Positions 1-14,598 of a stretch of 64,000 nucleotides of DNA are shown piece by piece; the stretch's first letter is position 1; each line of letters begins with the position of its first letter. Under the pieces are notes generated by a model that was not told the origin of the DNA, did not search any database, and saw only the letters and a list, made by a program, of their open reading frames with translations. A program made the position numbers and the translations under genes. Location of the stretch: positions 1,711,978 to 1,775,977 of the forward strand of contig NZ_CH672413.1 of NCBI RefSeq assembly GCF_000152705.1, read 5' to 3'. Source of the DNA: Janibacter sp. HTCC2649 (GTDB lineage: Bacteria > Actinomycetota > Actinomycetes > Actinomycetales > Dermatophilaceae).

Positions 1-544
1 TGAGAACGGACGCCTTGTCGGCTGCGGTGAGCTTCCCAGCCTTCACTGCGGCGTCGAGCCTGGCGCTCAGCTCCGTCTTGTGCTCGGCATCGTGGGCGGC
101 GCGGACCTTGTCGAGGGCCGCGGCCACCTTGTCGGCGCTCACTCCGAGTTCCTTGGCGAGAGCTGCAACGTATGCCGTCTCCCTGGCCTGGCGCTCGGCG
201 TCCGTCGGCTTCGTACCCTCAGCGGGCTTCTCCGTCGGCTTGTTGGCCTCGCGCACCTTCTCGATGGCGGCCTGGACCTTGGCCTCGTCGAGACCGAGGG
301 CCGAGGCAAGGGCCTTGGCATCGGCGCCCCTGGGGCCACCCTTGCCATGTCCGGGACCGCCTGGCACACCGCCACGCTCCCCCGGGACGGTGGCCGACGG
401 CGCCTCGCCGCTCTGGGTGGATGACGACGCACCCGGGGTCGGGGTGGTGTCGGCGAGGGCCTGGCTCGCGCCGAGACCGATCGTGGCGATCGCGGCTGCT
501 CCGGCCACACCGGCGAGGGCGGCCGTCTTGGTGATCCTGGGCAT
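1..544 (-). CDS. Secreted alpha-helical protein of unknown function, partial (3' end beyond window)
   Basis: About 181 codons are visible and the frame is still open at base 1, so the C-terminus is missing. The ATG at 544 follows an AGAGGA ribosome binding site. The N-terminus looks like a signal peptide: a short basic start (MPRITK), an Ala/Gly/Ile-rich core to about residue 25 and a SQALAD cleavage-like site. A low-complexity Ser/Thr/Pro/Gly linker with GPGHGKGG follows. The rest has two similar helical units, LGLDEAKVQAAIEKVR and LGVSADKVAAALDKVR, of a kind seen in secreted actinobacterial hypotheticals. I do not recognise a function. Confidence 0.75.
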   Translation of the reverse strand, partial: MPRITKTAALAGVAGAAAIATIGLGASQALADTTPTPGASSSTQSGEAPSATVPGERGGVPGGPGHGKGGPRGADAKALASALGLDEAKVQAAIEKVREANKPTEKPAEGTKPTDAERQARETAYVAALAKELGVSADKVAAALDKVRAAHDAEHKTELSARLDAAVKAGKLTAADKASVL

Positions 545-683
545 GGAGTGTTCCTCTCGTTGCGGTCGACCCGAGGTGGCCGACCGTCGTCCCACCACCG
601 TGACCTCCCGAACTGAACCTGTCGTATGCCGGACCTGTCACGAACCTGTCAACCATCCGGGCTCGGGCTGCTGGTCGGCGTGG

Positions 684-1129
684 TCACCCAACGCGTTCGG
701 CCCACGGCGAGAGCGCCAGGTCGGGCGTGACGACAGCCGCTCCGGGCACAGCAGACAGGACCCGCTCCACGAGGTCCACCGAGCCGGCGACGAACGTCGC
801 TGCGATGTCGGTGTCACCGCCGACGAGCCAGGAGTGGGAGCACGGCCAGAACAGGCTCGGCGACCGGCTCCCCAGAGCGCCGCGACGCAGCCGCCGGGGT
901 CCTTGCCGATGCATCCCCGAAGGGGTGCCGCCAGGTCCGCGTTGAGGACCTCGCCCGGGTTGCTCGTCGGATCGTCGGCGCGGTGCGGGATCACGGCATA
1001 CGCCGCGAACGCCGTCGTCACGAGACCCCCTACGGTCCCGAAGGGACCCAGTTCGGGCGACAACCACTCCCCTGCCGACGGCGGAACAGTGAGGAGATCG
1101 GACCAGGTGCGTGACGGCATACGCATCAT
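684..1129 (-). pseudogene. Conserved actinobacterial hypothetical gene split by a frameshift
   Basis: The reading frame from ATG 1129 gives a plausible N-terminus (RTWSDLLTVPPSAGEW, then LGPFGTVGGLVTTAFAAYAV) but after about residue 88 (CVAALWGAG) turns into Arg/Ser-rich nonsense. From about base 880 the frame shifted by one base gives a sensible C-terminus (SPSLFWPCSHSWLVGGDTD, then TFVAGSVDLVERVLSAVPG) ending at 684. Joined, they make about 148 residues resembling short actinobacterial proteins with a WSDLL-VPPS start and an FWP-D-W-x(n)-TFVAGS motif; family function unknown. The likely shift point is the GGGG run near 868-885. It could be a true pseudogene or a sequencing error. No clear ribosome binding site precedes the ATG. 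Confidence 0.6.
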
Positions 1130-1170
1130 TGAATCGATCGCGTACGCGGACTGCTCGCGAACATGCGAAA

Positions 1171-1202
1171 GGGCCCCACACCTCTTGCAAGGTGTGGGGC
1201 CC
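1171..1202 (-). terminator. tuf intrinsic terminator
   Basis: A perfect 13-bp stem (GGGCCCCACACCT / AGGTGTGGGGCCC) with a 6-nt loop lies 38 bases past the tuf stop. On the minus strand it is followed by TTTCGC. It ends the str operon. Confidence 0.85.
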
Positions 1203-1239
1203 TTCTCGAGTGCGTCAGTGACGCAGTCGGTCAGTCAGA

Positions 1240-2436
1240 TCACGCGGTGATCTTGGTGACGCGACCGGCGCCGACGGTCCGGCCACCCTCACGGATGGCG
1301 AACTTGAGGCCCTCTTCCATGGCGATCGGCTGGATGAGCTCGACCGACATCTCGGTGTTGTCGCCGGGCATGACCATCTCGGTGCCCTCGGGCAGCTTGA
1401 CGACGCCGGTGACGTCCGTGGTGCGGAAGTAGAACTGGGGACGGTAGTTGTCGTAGAACGGCGTGTGACGGCCACCCTCATCCTTGGACAGGATGACAAC
1501 GTTCGCCTCGAAGTTCTTGTGAGGCGTGATCGAGCCCGGCTTGCAGATGACCTGGCCGCGCTCGACGTCCTCGCGCTTGATGCCACGGATGAGCAGGCCG
1601 ACGTTCTCGCCCGCACGACCCTCGTCGAGGAGCTTGCGGAACATCTCGATGCCGGTGACCGTGGTCTTGGTCGCGGGGCCCTCGTGGATGCCGACGATCT
1701 CGACGTCCTCGTTGACGTTCAGGATGCCGCGCTCGATACGACCGGTGACGACGGTGCCACGACCGGTGATCGTGAACACGTCCTCGACGGGCATGAGGAA
1801 CGGCTTGTCGACGTCACGCTCGGGCTCGGGGACCGACTCGTCGACGGCGTCCATGAGCTCCAGGACGGTTGCGCCCCACTCGGCGTCGCCCTCGAGCGCC
1901 TTGAGCGCCGAGACCTTGACCACGGGAACGTCGTCGCCGGGGAACTCGTAAGCGGAGAGCAGCTCACGAACCTCCATCTCGACGAGCTCGAGGATCTCCT
2001 CGTCATCGACCATGTCGGCCTTGTTGAGGGCCACGACGATGTAGGGGACACCAACCTGGCGAGCCAGGATGATGTGCTCCTTCGTCTGCGGCATCGGGCC
2101 GTCAGTGGCGGCGACAACAAGAATCGCACCGTCCATCTGAGCAGCACCCGTGATCATGTTCTTCACGTAGTCCGCGTGACCGGGGCAGTCAACGTGCGCG
2201 TAGTGACGCTTCTCGGTCTGGTACTCGATGTGCGCGATCGAGATCGTGATACCGCGCTGCTTCTCTTCGGGTGCCTTGTCGATGTCGTCGAACGCGAACT
2301 GCGGGTTCAGGTCCGGATACTTGTCGTGCAGGACCTTGGAGATCGCAGCAGTCAGCGTCGTCTTACCGTGGTCAATATGACCAATGGTGCCGATGTTGAC
2401 GTGCGGCTTGGTCCGCTCGAACTTTGCCTTCGCCAC
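1240..2436 (-). CDS. tuf: Elongation factor Tu
   Basis: A 398-residue GTPase that delivers aminoacyl-tRNA to the ribosomal A site. The P-loop GHIDHGKTT (about residues 18-26), DCPGH, NKAD and SALK G-motifs are all present, followed by the two beta-barrel domains and the C-terminal [15 protein letters not shown]. It starts at GTG 2436, preceded by AGGAGG (2444-2449) with a 7-nt spacer. It is the last gene of rpsL-rpsG-fusA-tuf, 164 bases after fusA, a gap wide enough for its own promoter although I saw no clear one. It ends before a strong hairpin terminator. Confidence 0.98.
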   Translation of the reverse strand: MAKAKFERTKPHVNIGTIGHIDHGKTTLTAAISKVLHDKYPDLNPQFAFDDIDKAPEEKQRGITISIAHIEYQTEKRHYAHVDCPGHADYVKNMITGAAQMDGAILVVAATDGPMPQTKEHIILARQVGVPYIVVALNKADMVDDEEILELVEMEVRELLSAYEFPGDDVPVVKVSALKALEGDAEWGATVLELMDAVDESVPEPERDVDKPFLMPVEDVFTITGRGTVVTGRIERGILNVNEDVEIVGIHEGPATKTTVTGIEMFRKLLDEGRAGENVGLLIRGIKREDVERGQVICKPGSITPHKNFEANVVILSKDEGGRHTPFYDNYRPQFYFRTTDVTGVVKLPEGTEMVMPGDNTEMSVELIQPIAMEEGLKFAIREGGRTVGAGRVTKITA

Positions 2437-2600
2437 TTTTTGTCCTCCTCAGGACTCTTCTTTGGTGAAACGCTTCACGGCCGTGCAGGACGTGGCGTCG
2501 TTCTGGGGGTTGTGCTTGTGGTTGTTCTGGAACGCAGTCGATACGGCGATGTTGCCTTGTCGACCAGTTGCCAGATCCGGACCAGCGACCAGTCTAGCGG

Positions 2601-4718
2601 TCACTCGCCCCGGGTCTTGGCGATGATCTCTTCGGCAACGGACTTGGGAACCTCTGCGTAGGAGTCGAACTCCATCGAGTAGTTCGCCCGGCCCTGCGTC
2701 TTCGACCGAAGGTCTCCGACATAACCGAACATCTCGGACAGCGGAACAATGCCCTTGACGACCTTGGCACCGCTGATGTCTTCCATGGCCTGGATGTGGC
2801 CACGGCGCGAGTTGATGTCGCCGATGACGTCACCCATGTACTCCTCGGGCGTACGCACCTCGACTGCCATCATCGGCTCGAGGATCACGGGGTCGGCCTT
2901 GCGGACGGCCTCCTTGAGCGCCATCGACCCAGCGATCTTGAACGCCATCTCCGAGGAGTCGACGTCGTGGTAGGCACCATCGAGCAGCGAGGCCTTGATG
3001 CCGACGAGCGGGTAGCCCGCGAGCACGCCGTACTGCATGGCGTCCTGGATACCGGCATCGACCGACGGGATGTACTCGCGCGGGATGCGACCACCGGTGA
3101 CCTTGTTCTCGAACTCATAGAGCTCGCCGGACTCGGTCGTGTCCAAGGGCTCGAGGCGGATCTGGATCTTGGCGAACTGACCCGAACCACCCGTCTGCTT
3201 CTTGTGGGTGTAGTCGTGCTTCTCGACGGTGCCCTTGATGGTCTCGCGGTAGGCGACCTGCGGCTTGCCGACGTTGGCCTCGACGTTGAACTCGCGCTTC
3301 ATGCGGTCGACGAGGATGTCGAGGTGGAGCTCACCCATGCCGGCGATGATCGTCTGGCCCGTGTCCTCGTCGAGGTGGACCTGGAAGGTCGGGTCCTCGG
3401 CCGAGAGCTTCTGAATGGCCGTGGAGAGCTTCTCCTGGTCACTCTTGGTCTTGGGCTCGATCGCGACCTGGATGACCGGGTCGGGGAACGTCATCGACTC
3501 GAGCACGATCTGCTGGTCGGGGTCACTCAGGGTGTCACCCGTCGTGGTGTCCTTCAGACCGATCGCCGCGTAGATGTGGCCGGCGAGGGCCTCGTCTACC
3601 GGGTTCTCCTTGTTGGCGTGCATCTGGAAGAGCTTCCCGATGCGCTCCTTCTTGCCCTTGGTCGTGTTGACGACCGCGGTGCCGGCGGAGATGTGACCCG
3701 AGTAGACGCGGATGAAGGTCAGCGTGCCGAAGAACGGGTGGGTCGCAACCTTGAACGCCAGCGCCGAGAACGGCTCGGTCGTGTCGGGCTTGCGGGTCAG
3801 CTCGACCTCCTCGTGGTTCGGCTTGTGGCCAACCATCGGGGGGACGTCGATCGGGGACGGGAGGTAGTCCACGACCGCGTCGAGCATCGGCTGAACGCCA
3901 CGGTTCTTGAACGCCGAACCACACAGGACCGGGTAGAGCTCGGAACGCACGGTGAGCGTGCGGATGCCGGCCTTGATCTCGGCGACGGTGAGGTCCTCGC
4001 CACCGAGGTACTTCTCCATGAGGGTGTCGTCGGACTCGGCGACGCGCTCGATGAGGTGGTGGCGGTACTCGTCAGCCTTGGCCTGGAGGTCAGCGGGGAT
4101 CTCCTGGACCTCGTACTTGGCACCCATGGTGACGTCACCCTTGGAGTCACCGGGCCACACGAGGGCGCGCATCTCGACGAGGTCGATGACCCCGAGGAAG
4201 TCGTTCTCCGCGCCGATCGGCAGCTGGATCACGAGCGGCTCCGCACCGAGGCGGTCCTTGATGGTGTCGACGGTGAAGTAGAAGTCCGCGCCGAGCTTGT
4301 CCATCTTGTTGACGAAGCAGATGCGGGGGACGTTGTACTTGTCGGCCTGACGCCACACGGTCTCGGACTGGGGCTCAACGCCCTCCTTGCCGTCGAAGAC
4401 TGCGACCGCGCCGTCGAGGACGCGAAGCGAACGCTCCACCTCGACGGTGAAGTCGACGTGGCCGGGGGTGTCGATGATGTTGACCTGGTTGGCACCCCAG
4501 AAGGAGGTCACGGCGGCAGACGTGATCGTGATGCCGCGTTCCTTCTCCTGCTCCATCCAGTCGGTCGTGGACGCGCCATCGTGCGTCTCACCGATCTTGT
4601 GGTTGACACCGGTGTAGAAGAGGATGCGCTCCGTCACCGTGGTCTTGCCGGCATCGATGTGGGCCATGATGCCGATGTTGCGGACCTTGGTCAGGTCCGT
4701 CAGGACGTCGAGTGCCAC
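2601..4718 (-). CDS. fusA: Elongation factor G
   Basis: A 705-residue translocation GTPase. The G-domain motifs are visible: AHIDAGKTT near residue 19, the switch region [18 protein letters not shown] and NKMDK. Domains III-V follow, ending in the usual PKSVAEEI region. It starts at GTG 4718 with only a weak purine stretch (GAGATGAGA) upstream, so it may depend on translation from rpsG. It lies 145 bases after rpsG, and that gap contains a hairpin made from the GTATGCCG motif. Confidence 0.98.
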   Translation of the reverse strand: MALDVLTDLTKVRNIGIMAHIDAGKTTVTERILFYTGVNHKIGETHDGASTTDWMEQEKERGITITSAAVTSFWGANQVNIIDTPGHVDFTVEVERSLRVLDGAVAVFDGKEGVEPQSETVWRQADKYNVPRICFVNKMDKLGADFYFTVDTIKDRLGAEPLVIQLPIGAENDFLGVIDLVEMRALVWPGDSKGDVTMGAKYEVQEIPADLQAKADEYRHHLIERVAESDDTLMEKYLGGEDLTVAEIKAGIRTLTVRSELYPVLCGSAFKNRGVQPMLDAVVDYLPSPIDVPPMVGHKPNHEEVELTRKPDTTEPFSALAFKVATHPFFGTLTFIRVYSGHISAGTAVVNTTKGKKERIGKLFQMHANKENPVDEALAGHIYAAIGLKDTTTGDTLSDPDQQIVLESMTFPDPVIQVAIEPKTKSDQEKLSTAIQKLSAEDPTFQVHLDEDTGQTIIAGMGELHLDILVDRMKREFNVEANVGKPQVAYRETIKGTVEKHDYTHKKQTGGSGQFAKIQIRLEPLDTTESGELYEFENKVTGGRIPREYIPSVDAGIQDAMQYGVLAGYPLVGIKASLLDGAYHDVDSSEMAFKIAGSMALKEAVRKADPVILEPMMAVEVRTPEEYMGDVIGDINSRRGHIQAMEDISGAKVVKGIVPLSEMFGYVGDLRSKTQGRANYSMEFDSYAEVPKSVAEEIIAKTRGE

Positions 4719-4817
4719 TCGGTTATCTCATCTCGCTCGTTGCGGAAGTTCTGCGTGCTGTGTTGTTCAGTGCTGTGTCGTGCTGTTTCCGTCGCAGTTC
4801 CAACGGAACTGCGGACT

Positions 4818-4858
4818 CCGGTATGCCGGGAGCACAAGGCGCGCACCCGGCATACCGG
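4818..4858. repeat. Intercistronic hairpin of the GTATGCCG family (rpsG-fusA)
   Basis: Two 13-base arms (CCGGTATGCCGGG and its complement) enclose a 15-nt loop, just after the rpsG stop. There is no T-run, so it is probably not a full terminator. It may set the rpsG/fusA ratio or protect an mRNA end; that is inference. It is one of four hairpins in the window built from the same 8-mer. Confidence 0.8.
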
Positions 4859-4863
4859 GAAAA

Positions 4864-5334
4864 TCACCAGCGGTAGTGCGCGAAGGCCCGGTTGGACTCG
4901 GCCATCTTGTGTGTGTCCTCGCGACGCTTGACTGCAGCGCCGAGGCCGTTGGAGGCGTCGAGGATCTCGTTCATGAGGCGCTCGGTCATCGTCTTCTCAC
5001 GACGCTGACGCGAGTAGCCGACGAGCCAACGCAGCGACAGGGTCACGGCGCGGTTGGGCTTGACCTCGATCGGGACCTGGTAGGTCGCGCCACCGACGCG
5101 GCGGGACTTGACCTCGAGGGTCGGCTTGATGTTGTCGAGCGCGCGCTTGAGCAGCAGCACGGGGTCGGTGCCGGTCTTCTCACGGGCACCCTCGAGGGCG
5201 CCGTAGACGATCGTCTCGGCGATGGACTTCTTGCCATCGAGGAGGATCTTGTTGACCAGCTGGGTCACCAACGGGCTCTGGTAGACCGGGTCGATGAGGA
5301 GCGGGCGCTTCGGAGCGGGGCCTTTACGGGGCAT
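4864..5334 (-). CDS. rpsG: 30S ribosomal protein S7
   Basis: A 156-residue S7, the usual length. It binds the 3' major domain of 16S rRNA and nucleates head assembly. The N-terminus [18 protein letters not shown], the central [16 protein letters not shown] and the C-terminal NRAFAHYRW are characteristic. The ATG overlaps the rpsL stop by one base (TAATG), so it should be translationally coupled to rpsL. Confidence 0.98.
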   Translation of the reverse strand: MPRKGPAPKRPLLIDPVYQSPLVTQLVNKILLDGKKSIAETIVYGALEGAREKTGTDPVLLLKRALDNIKPTLEVKSRRVGGATYQVPIEVKPNRAVTLSLRWLVGYSRQRREKTMTERLMNEILDASNGLGAAVKRREDTHKMAESNRAFAHYRW

Positions 5335-5708
5335 TACTTCTTCTCCTTCTTGGCGCCGTAACGGCTGCGAGCCTGCTTGCGGCCCTTGACACCCTGGGTG
5401 TCGAGCGAGCCGCGGATGATCTTGTAGCGAACACCGGGGAGGTCCTTCACACGGCCACCACGGACGAGCACGATGGAGTGCTCCTGGAGGTTGTGACCCT
5501 CACCGGGGATGTAGGCGGTGACCTCGATGCCGGAGGTCAGCTTGACGCGCGCGACCTTGCGGAGCGCGGAGTTCGGCTTCTTCGGGGTGGTGGTGTACAC
5601 ACGCGTGCACACGCCGCGGCGCTGCGGAGAGCCCTTGAGGGCAGGAGTGGTCGTCTTCGTGACCTTGTCCTGCCGGCCCTTGCGCACCAGCTGGTTGATG
5701 GTAGGCAA
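5334..5708 (-). CDS. rpsL: 30S ribosomal protein S12
   Basis: A 124-residue S12 of the decoding centre. I set the start at TTG 5708 ([12 protein letters not shown]), which follows AAAGGA; the open frame extends further upstream without S12 similarity. The streptomycin-relevant lysines look wild type, in [10 protein letters not shown] and [13 protein letters not shown]. It is the first gene of the str operon (rpsL-rpsG-fusA-tuf), with about 325 bases of non-coding sequence upstream. Confidence 0.96.
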   Translation of the reverse strand: MPTINQLVRKGRQDKVTKTTTPALKGSPQRRGVCTRVYTTTPKKPNSALRKVARVKLTSGIEVTAYIPGEGHNLQEHSIVLVRGGRVKDLPGVRYKIIRGSLDTQGVKGRKQARSRYGAKKEKK

Positions 5709-5960
5709 CCTGGATCCTTTGTCTGTCTGGTCGATGTCACGGCGGATGCCGCAACTCCTTGTGTTGTCCGGTGCTCGACCCCCGCGTTCGGGTGTGTCGC
5801 ACCAGGTGCTCTCCCCTGCACTTCCCGTTCCAGCCACAGCGCAGTGAAGCGACATGGTCGTGGTGTGGGTTGCCCGGCGAGAGGTGGGCGGTCACGTTCT
5901 CGGGACGCCTTGGCGCCTCGCACATGACCAACGTCTGGGCCTAGCCAGACACGGTGCTCA

Positions 5961-5990
5961 ACGATACCGGTATGCCGGTAGGGCACCAAA
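5961..5990 (-). promoter_or_regulatory. Possible str operon promoter
   Basis: On the minus strand TTTGGT (5985-5990), an 18-base spacer and TATCGT (5961-5966) make a weak sigma70-like pair, about 250 bases before rpsL. A copy of GTATGCCG (5970-5977) lies in the spacer. In the rest of 5709-6034 I see no other gene, only GC-rich leader sequence. The assignment is tentative. Confidence 0.3.
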
Positions 5991-6034
5991 TCGCCCTAGA
6001 CCGCCCCTTGTCCGTAGTCCGGATCAGAGCAGGG

Positions 6035-6568
6035 TCAGGCTTCAAGTCTTTCGAAGGCTGGGGCATATCGGAATGGCCCCGCCTGCTCGGGCCTCCACGC
6101 ACGAAGCGTCTTGATCTGGAAGTACTGGTCCTCCCAGGCACCGGGCGAGCGGACGTGATGCTGGGACGCCGCGACGAAGCCGAAGTGTGCGTAGTAGGCG
6201 GGGTCGCCCAACAGCACGATCGCGGCATCGCCGCGCTGCTCGGCCGACGCGATGACCGAGGCTATGAGGGCAGCACCGATGCCCTGCTGCTGCAGGGCCG
6301 GAGCCACGGCGATGGGACCGAGACCGACGGACGGCTCCTCCCCCAGCGTTGCGGCCGAGCACATGACGTGGCCGATGACCTCGCCGTCGAGCTCGGCGAC
6401 GAAGGTGAGCTCCTCGATGACGTCACCGTCACCCCGGAGCTCATCGATCAGGGCCGACTCGACCGAGCGGGCAGCCCCGTCGACTCGTGGGAACGCGTCG
6501 TCGTGCAGGGCAGCGATGGCCGCGTGGTCCTCGAGGCGCTCGCGTCGGATGATCATGTCGTCACGCAT
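6035..6568 (-). CDS. GNAT family N-acetyltransferase
   Basis: A 177-residue GNAT protein. The acetyl-CoA loop is seen as LGPIAVAPALQQQGIGAALI (Q-x-x-G-I-G), followed by LLGDPAYYAHFGF, typical of the YhbS-like subgroup. The substrate is unknown. I chose ATG 6568 (MRDDMIIRRERLEDH); the frame stays open further upstream but runs into the rpoC terminator. ATG 6556 is an alternative start. It sits alone on the minus strand between rpoC and rpsL, facing away from neither operon, and is not part of the usual ribosomal cluster. Confidence 0.88.
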   Translation of the reverse strand: MRDDMIIRRERLEDHAAIAALHDDAFPRVDGAARSVESALIDELRGDGDVIEELTFVAELDGEVIGHVMCSAATLGEEPSVGLGPIAVAPALQQQGIGAALIASVIASAEQRGDAAIVLLGDPAYYAHFGFVAASQHHVRSPGAWEDQYFQIKTLRAWRPEQAGPFRYAPAFERLEA

Positions 6569-6601
6569 GGGAACAGTCTGCGCCCGGCGTGACCCACGAC
6601 G

Positions 6602-6646
6602 AAGGGCGGGTATGCCGTGTGGTGACCACACGGCATACCCGCCCTT
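6602..6646 (-). terminator. rpoC terminator: 22-bp near-perfect palindrome containing paired GTATGCCG motifs
   Basis: Two perfectly complementary 22-base arms (6602-6623 and 6625-6646) flank a single central base, 23 bases past the rpoC stop. Each arm carries one copy of GTATGCCG / CGGCATAC. There is no long U-tract, but such a stem should terminate transcription or protect the rpoBC mRNA end. Confidence 0.8.
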
Positions 6647-6668
6647 GCGTTTGTTTCAGCGGGGCCGA

Positions 6669-10562
<3,894 letters not shown>

Positions 10563-10619
10563 GTGGTTCCTTCTCTCGTTGCTCTTGCTAAATCTGGAAG
10601 TTGGTCAGAAACAGGCTGG

Positions 10620-10674
10620 GGTATGCCGTGTGCTCACCACGCGCTGTCAGCGCGACGGGAGCACACGGCATACC
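10620..10674. repeat. Intercistronic hairpin of the GTATGCCG family (rpoB-rpoC)
   Basis: 16-base arms (10620-10635 and 10659-10674), each carrying GTATGCCG or its complement, enclose an inner GCGCT-gtc-AGCGC stem. It lies directly after the rpoB stop and upstream of the rpoC ribosome binding site. It has no T-run, so transcription into rpoC should continue. Confidence 0.8.
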
Positions 10675-10676
10675 GA

Positions 10677-13600
10677 TCAGACCTCTTCGACCGAACTGGG
10701 CTCGCGACGCGACAGGTCGATCCCGAGCTCCTCCGCCGCACGGAAGACGTCTTCCTCGGCGTCGTGCATCTCGATCGCCTGGCCATCACTGGACAGGACC
10801 TCGACGTTGAGGCACAGGCTCTGCATTTCCTTGATGAGCACCTTGAAGGACTCGGGAATGCCGGGCTCGGGGATGTTGTCGCCCTTGACGATGGCCTCGT
10901 AGACCTTCACGCGACCGTTGACGTCGTCCGACTTGATGGTGAGCAGCTCCTGCAGCGCGTAAGCCGCGCCGTAGGCCTCCAGTGCCCAGACCTCCATCTC
11001 ACCGAAGCGCTGGCCACCGAACTGGGCCTTACCGCCGAGCGGCTGCTGGGTGATCATCGAGTACGGGCCCGTGCTGCGCGCGTGGATCTTGTCGTCCACG
11101 AGGTGGTGCAGCTTGAGGATGTACATGTAGCCCACCGACACCGGCTCCGGGTACGGCTCGCCGGAGCGACCGTCGAAGAGCGGCGTCTTGCCGGAACCGT
11201 CGATGAGACGGACACCGTCACGGGTCTCGCGGGTGCTGTCGAGCAGACCGACGATCTCGTCCTCGCGGACACCATCGAACACGGGCGACGCGACACGAGT
11301 GCCGGGCTCCGCGGAACGGGCGTCGTCGGGGATGAGGTTGGCCCAGTCGGGGTTGCCCACGATCTCCCAGCCGCGGCTCGCGGCCCAACCCAGGTGCAGC
11401 TCGAGGATCTGGCCGATGTTCATTCGACCGGGGACACCGAGCGGGTTGAGCACGACGTCGACCGGCGTGCCGTCCTCGAGGAACGGCATGTCCTCGACGG
11501 GGAGGATCTTCGAGATGACGCCCTTGTTGCCGTGACGACCGGCGAGCTTGTCACCGTCCGTGATCTTGCGCTTGTTGGCAACGTGGACGCGCACCAGCTG
11601 GTTGACGCCCGGGGGCAGCTCGTCGCCCTCGTCCTTGTCGAACACCTTCACGCCGATGACCGTGCCGGTCTCGCCGTGGGGCACCTTGAGGGACGTGTCG
11701 CGAACCTCGCGAGCCTTCTCACCGAAGATCGCACGGAGCAGACGCTCCTCCGGGGTCAGCTCGGTCTCACCCTTGGGCGTGACCTTGCCGACGAGGAGGT
11801 CGCCATCGCGAACCTCGGCACCGATGCGGATGATCCCGCGCTCGTCGAGGTCCGCGAGGACCTCCTCGGAGACGTTGGGGATGTCCCGGGTGATCTCCTC
11901 CGGCCCGAGCTTGGTGTCGCGGGCGTCGACCTCGTGCTCCTCGATGTGAATCGAGGAGAGGACGTCGTCCTGCACCAGACGCTGGCTGAGGATGATCGCG
12001 TCTTCGTAGTTGTGGCCTTCCCACGGCATGAATGCCACGAGGAGGTTGCGACCCAGGGCCATCTCGCCACCGTCGGTCGCAGGACCGTCGGCGATGAGGC
12101 CACCCTTTTCGACGCGGTCACCCTCGGAGACGATGACGCGCTGGTTGTAGCTGTTGCCCTGGTTGGACCGGGTGAACTTGTCGATCCGGTACGTGCGGGA
12201 CGTGCCGTCGTCGGCTGCGACGGTGACGAGGTCCGCAGAAACCTCAGTGACCACGCCCGCCTTCTCGGCGATGACGACGTCACCGGAGTCGACTGCGGCG
12301 CGCAGCTCCATGCCGGTTCCGACGAGCGGGGCCTCGGCCTTGACCAGCGGCACCGCCTGACGCTGCATGTTGGAACCCATGAGCGCACGGTTGGCGTCGT
12401 CGTGCTCGAGGAACGGGATGAGCGCGGTTGCGGCCGAGACCATCTGGCGAGCCGAGACATCGATGTAGTCGACGTCGTCAGCCGGGATGTACTCGACCTC
12501 GCCACCCTTGACGCGCACGAGCACGCGCTCGCTGGTGAAACGCTCACCAGCAGCGTCGAGCGCCGCGTTCGCCTGGGCGATGACGTGCTCGTCCTCTTCG
12601 TCGGCCGACAGGTAGTGGATCTCGTCGGTGACCCGACCCTTGGTGACCTTGCGGTACGGGGTCTCGATGAAGCCGAACGCGTTGATGCGGCCGTAGGACG
12701 CGAGCGAGCCGATGAGCCCAATGTTCGGGCCCTCAGGGGTCTCGATCGGGCACATGCGGCCGTAGTGCGACGGGTGAACGTCGCGCACGTCCATGCCGGC
12801 ACGGTCACGGGACAGACCACCCGGGCCCAGCGCGGACAGGCGACGCTTGTGCGTCAGTCCGGAGAGCGGGTTGTTCTGGTCCATGAACTGCGACAGCTGC
12901 GAGGTTCCGAAGAACTCCTTGATCGAGGCCACCACGGGGCGGATGTTGATCAGGGTCTGCGGCGTGATCGCCTCGACGTCCTGGGTCGTCATCCGCTCGC
13001 GGACGACGCGCTCCATCCGGGACAGGCCCGTACGGACCTGGTTCTGGATGAGCTCGCCGACGTTGCGCAGGCGACGGTTGCCGAAGTGGTCGATGTCGTC
13101 GGTCTCGACGCGGATCGCGACGTCTTCACCCTTGCGACGGCCCGGGAGGGTCTCGTCACCGTTGTGGAGAGCCACGATGTACTTGATCGTCGCGACGATG
13201 TCGTTGACGTTCAGCGTCGAGTCGGTGAGCTCGCTCTCGATACCCAGCTTCTTGTTGATCTTGTAGCGACCAACCTTGGCAAGGTCGTAGCGCTTGCCGT
13301 TGAAGTAGAGGTTGTCGAGCAGGTTCTGCGCGGCCTCGCGGGTGGGCGGCTCGCCCGGACGAAGCTTGCGGTAGATGTCGAGCAGCGCGTCGTCCTGGCC
13401 CTCGGTGTTGTCCTTGTCGAGGGTGAGCTCGATGGACTCGTAACCGGCGAACTCCTCGCGGATCTGCGCCTCGGTCAGACCGAGCGCCTTGAGGAGGACT
13501 GTGACCGACTGCTTGCGCTTGCGGTCGACGCGGACGCCGACCATGTCGCGCTTGTCGATCTCGAACTCGATCCACGCGCCACGGCTCGGGATGATCTTCG

Positions 13601-14165
13601 CGGTGTAGATGTCCTTGTCGGACGTCTTGTCGGGGGTGCGCTCGAAGTAGACGCCCGGGCTTCGGACGAGCTGCGAGACGACGACACGCTCGGTGCCGTT
13701 GATGATGAACGTGCCTCGCTCGGTCATGAGCGGGAAGTCGCCCATGAACACGGTCTGGCTCTTGATCTCACCCGTGGTGTTGTTCATGAACTCCGCGGTG
13801 ACGAACAGGGGCGCGGAGTAGGTCTGGTCGCGCTCCTTGCAGTCCTCGATGGAGTACTTGACCTCTTCGAAGCGGTGGTCGCGGAACGAGAGCGACATGG
13901 AGCCGCTGAAGTCCTCGATCGGGGAGATCTCTTCGAAGATGTCCTCGAGACCCGAACGCTCCGGGACGTCGTCGCGGCCGGCGGCGCGTGCCTGTGCGAC
14001 ACGCTCCTGCCAACGCTCGTTGCCGAGGAGCCAGTCAAAGCTCTCGGTCTGCAGGGCGAGGAGGTCGGGGACCTCCATGGGCTCACGGATCTTGCCGAAC
14101 GAAAGTCGGCCCGAAGCCGTCAATGCGGTGGTCACGGTCTTGGACGCGGTGCGCGAGGCAGCCAA
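10677..14165 (-). CDS. rpoB: DNA-directed RNA polymerase subunit beta
   Basis: An 1162-residue beta subunit. I set the start at TTG 14165 ([20 protein letters not shown]), which follows GGAAGGA and matches the actinobacterial N-terminus; the open frame upstream is not RpoB-like. The rifampicin region reads [20 protein letters not shown] then [13 protein letters not shown], with the classic D, H and S positions wild type, so rifampicin sensitivity is expected. It is in an operon with rpoC. A 433-base gap from rplL holds the rplL terminator and a candidate promoter. Confidence 0.98.
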   Translation of the reverse strand: MAASRTASKTVTTALTASGRLSFGKIREPMEVPDLLALQTESFDWLLGNERWQERVAQARAAGRDDVPERSGLEDIFEEISPIEDFSGSMSLSFRDHRFEEVKYSIEDCKERDQTYSAPLFVTAEFMNNTTGEIKSQTVFMGDFPLMTERGTFIINGTERVVVSQLVRSPGVYFERTPDKTSDKDIYTAKIIPSRGAWIEFEIDKRDMVGVRVDRKRKQSVTVLLKALGLTEAQIREEFAGYESIELTLDKDNTEGQDDALLDIYRKLRPGEPPTREAAQNLLDNLYFNGKRYDLAKVGRYKINKKLGIESELTDSTLNVNDIVATIKYIVALHNGDETLPGRRKGEDVAIRVETDDIDHFGNRRLRNVGELIQNQVRTGLSRMERVVRERMTTQDVEAITPQTLINIRPVVASIKEFFGTSQLSQFMDQNNPLSGLTHKRRLSALGPGGLSRDRAGMDVRDVHPSHYGRMCPIETPEGPNIGLIGSLASYGRINAFGFIETPYRKVTKGRVTDEIHYLSADEEDEHVIAQANAALDAAGERFTSERVLVRVKGGEVEYIPADDVDYIDVSARQMVSAATALIPFLEHDDANRALMGSNMQRQAVPLVKAEAPLVGTGMELRAAVDSGDVVIAEKAGVVTEVSADLVTVAADDGTSRTYRIDKFTRSNQGNSYNQRVIVSEGDRVEKGGLIADGPATDGGEMALGRNLLVAFMPWEGHNYEDAIILSQRLVQDDVLSSIHIEEHEVDARDTKLGPEEITRDIPNVSEEVLADLDERGIIRIGAEVRDGDLLVGKVTPKGETELTPEERLLRAIFGEKAREVRDTSLKVPHGETGTVIGVKVFDKDEGDELPPGVNQLVRVHVANKRKITDGDKLAGRHGNKGVISKILPVEDMPFLEDGTPVDVVLNPLGVPGRMNIGQILELHLGWAASRGWEIVGNPDWANLIPDDARSAEPGTRVASPVFDGVREDEIVGLLDSTRETRDGVRLIDGSGKTPLFDGRSGEPYPEPVSVGYMYILKLHHLVDDKIHARSTGPYSMITQQPLGGKAQFGGQRFGEMEVWALEAYGAAYALQELLTIKSDDVNGRVKVYEAIVKGDNIPEPGIPESFKVLIKEMQSLCLNVEVLSSDGQAIEMHDAEEDVFRAAEELGIDLSRREPSSVEEV

Positions 14166-14332
14166 GGATGGTCCTTCCACTGGCCATGTGTTTTTACGGT
14201 GGTCGCACGACCCACGGCACCCGATCCCCTCTTCGTCGGTGAGCCGGACACGTGCAGTAGCCGAGATGCGGCGGGGGCACGGCGGAGGTCGCTCGACGAG
14301 AGCGGTGGAGGTCATGGGCAGGGCAAAGCAAC

Positions 14333-14363
14333 AGTCTAGACCTAAAAGGGCGCAACAGTCCAA
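14333..14363 (-). promoter_or_regulatory. Candidate rpoBC promoter
   Basis: On the minus strand TTGGAC (14358-14363), a 19-base spacer and TAGACT (14333-14338) lie about 170 bases upstream of the rpoB start, with a second TTGGAC just before. A separate rpoBC promoter fits the terminator found between rplL and rpoB. The rest of the 14166-14598 gap shows only one isolated CGGCATAC (14482) and no gene. Confidence 0.45.
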
Positions 14364-14525
14364 CCCTGTCCAATCCCACAGGGTGCGTGGGACGCGGGTC
14401 CGGTCAGCCGTCGTGTGCGTGAAGCACACGGTGTGACCCGGAAAGGATGACTGGCGCAGGCGCGCACGTCAAGCGCCCACCCGGCATACACCGCCTTTTG
14501 GGCGGGAACTGAGCCTGGACATGCG

Positions 14526-14566
14526 GAACGGGCGGGACCGATCCAGTGGATCGATCCCGCCCGTTC
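14526..14566 (-). terminator. rplL terminator
   Basis: 20-base arms starting GAACGGGCGGGA pair perfectly as minus-strand RNA apart from one G-U wobble. On the plus strand that position would be a mismatch, which supports use on the minus strand. It lies 33 bases past the rplL stop. Confidence 0.8.
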
Positions 14567-14598
14567 GCGGAAGTGCTCAGCCTTGGTGGAGGCTCAGG

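Noticed and set aside
2796-4931. Long plus-strand open frame (over 700 codons) opposite fusA, and similar ones opposite rpoC and rpoB of over 1300 codons
   Set aside because: They are antisense shadows caused by high GC and codon bias; composition is Arg/Asp/Leu/Val-rich with no domain motifs.
14166-14429. N-terminal extension of the rpoB open frame to base 14429
   Set aside because: It is Cys/Trp/Arg-rich, unlike RpoB, covers the candidate promoter, and the TTG at 14165 has a good ribosome binding site.
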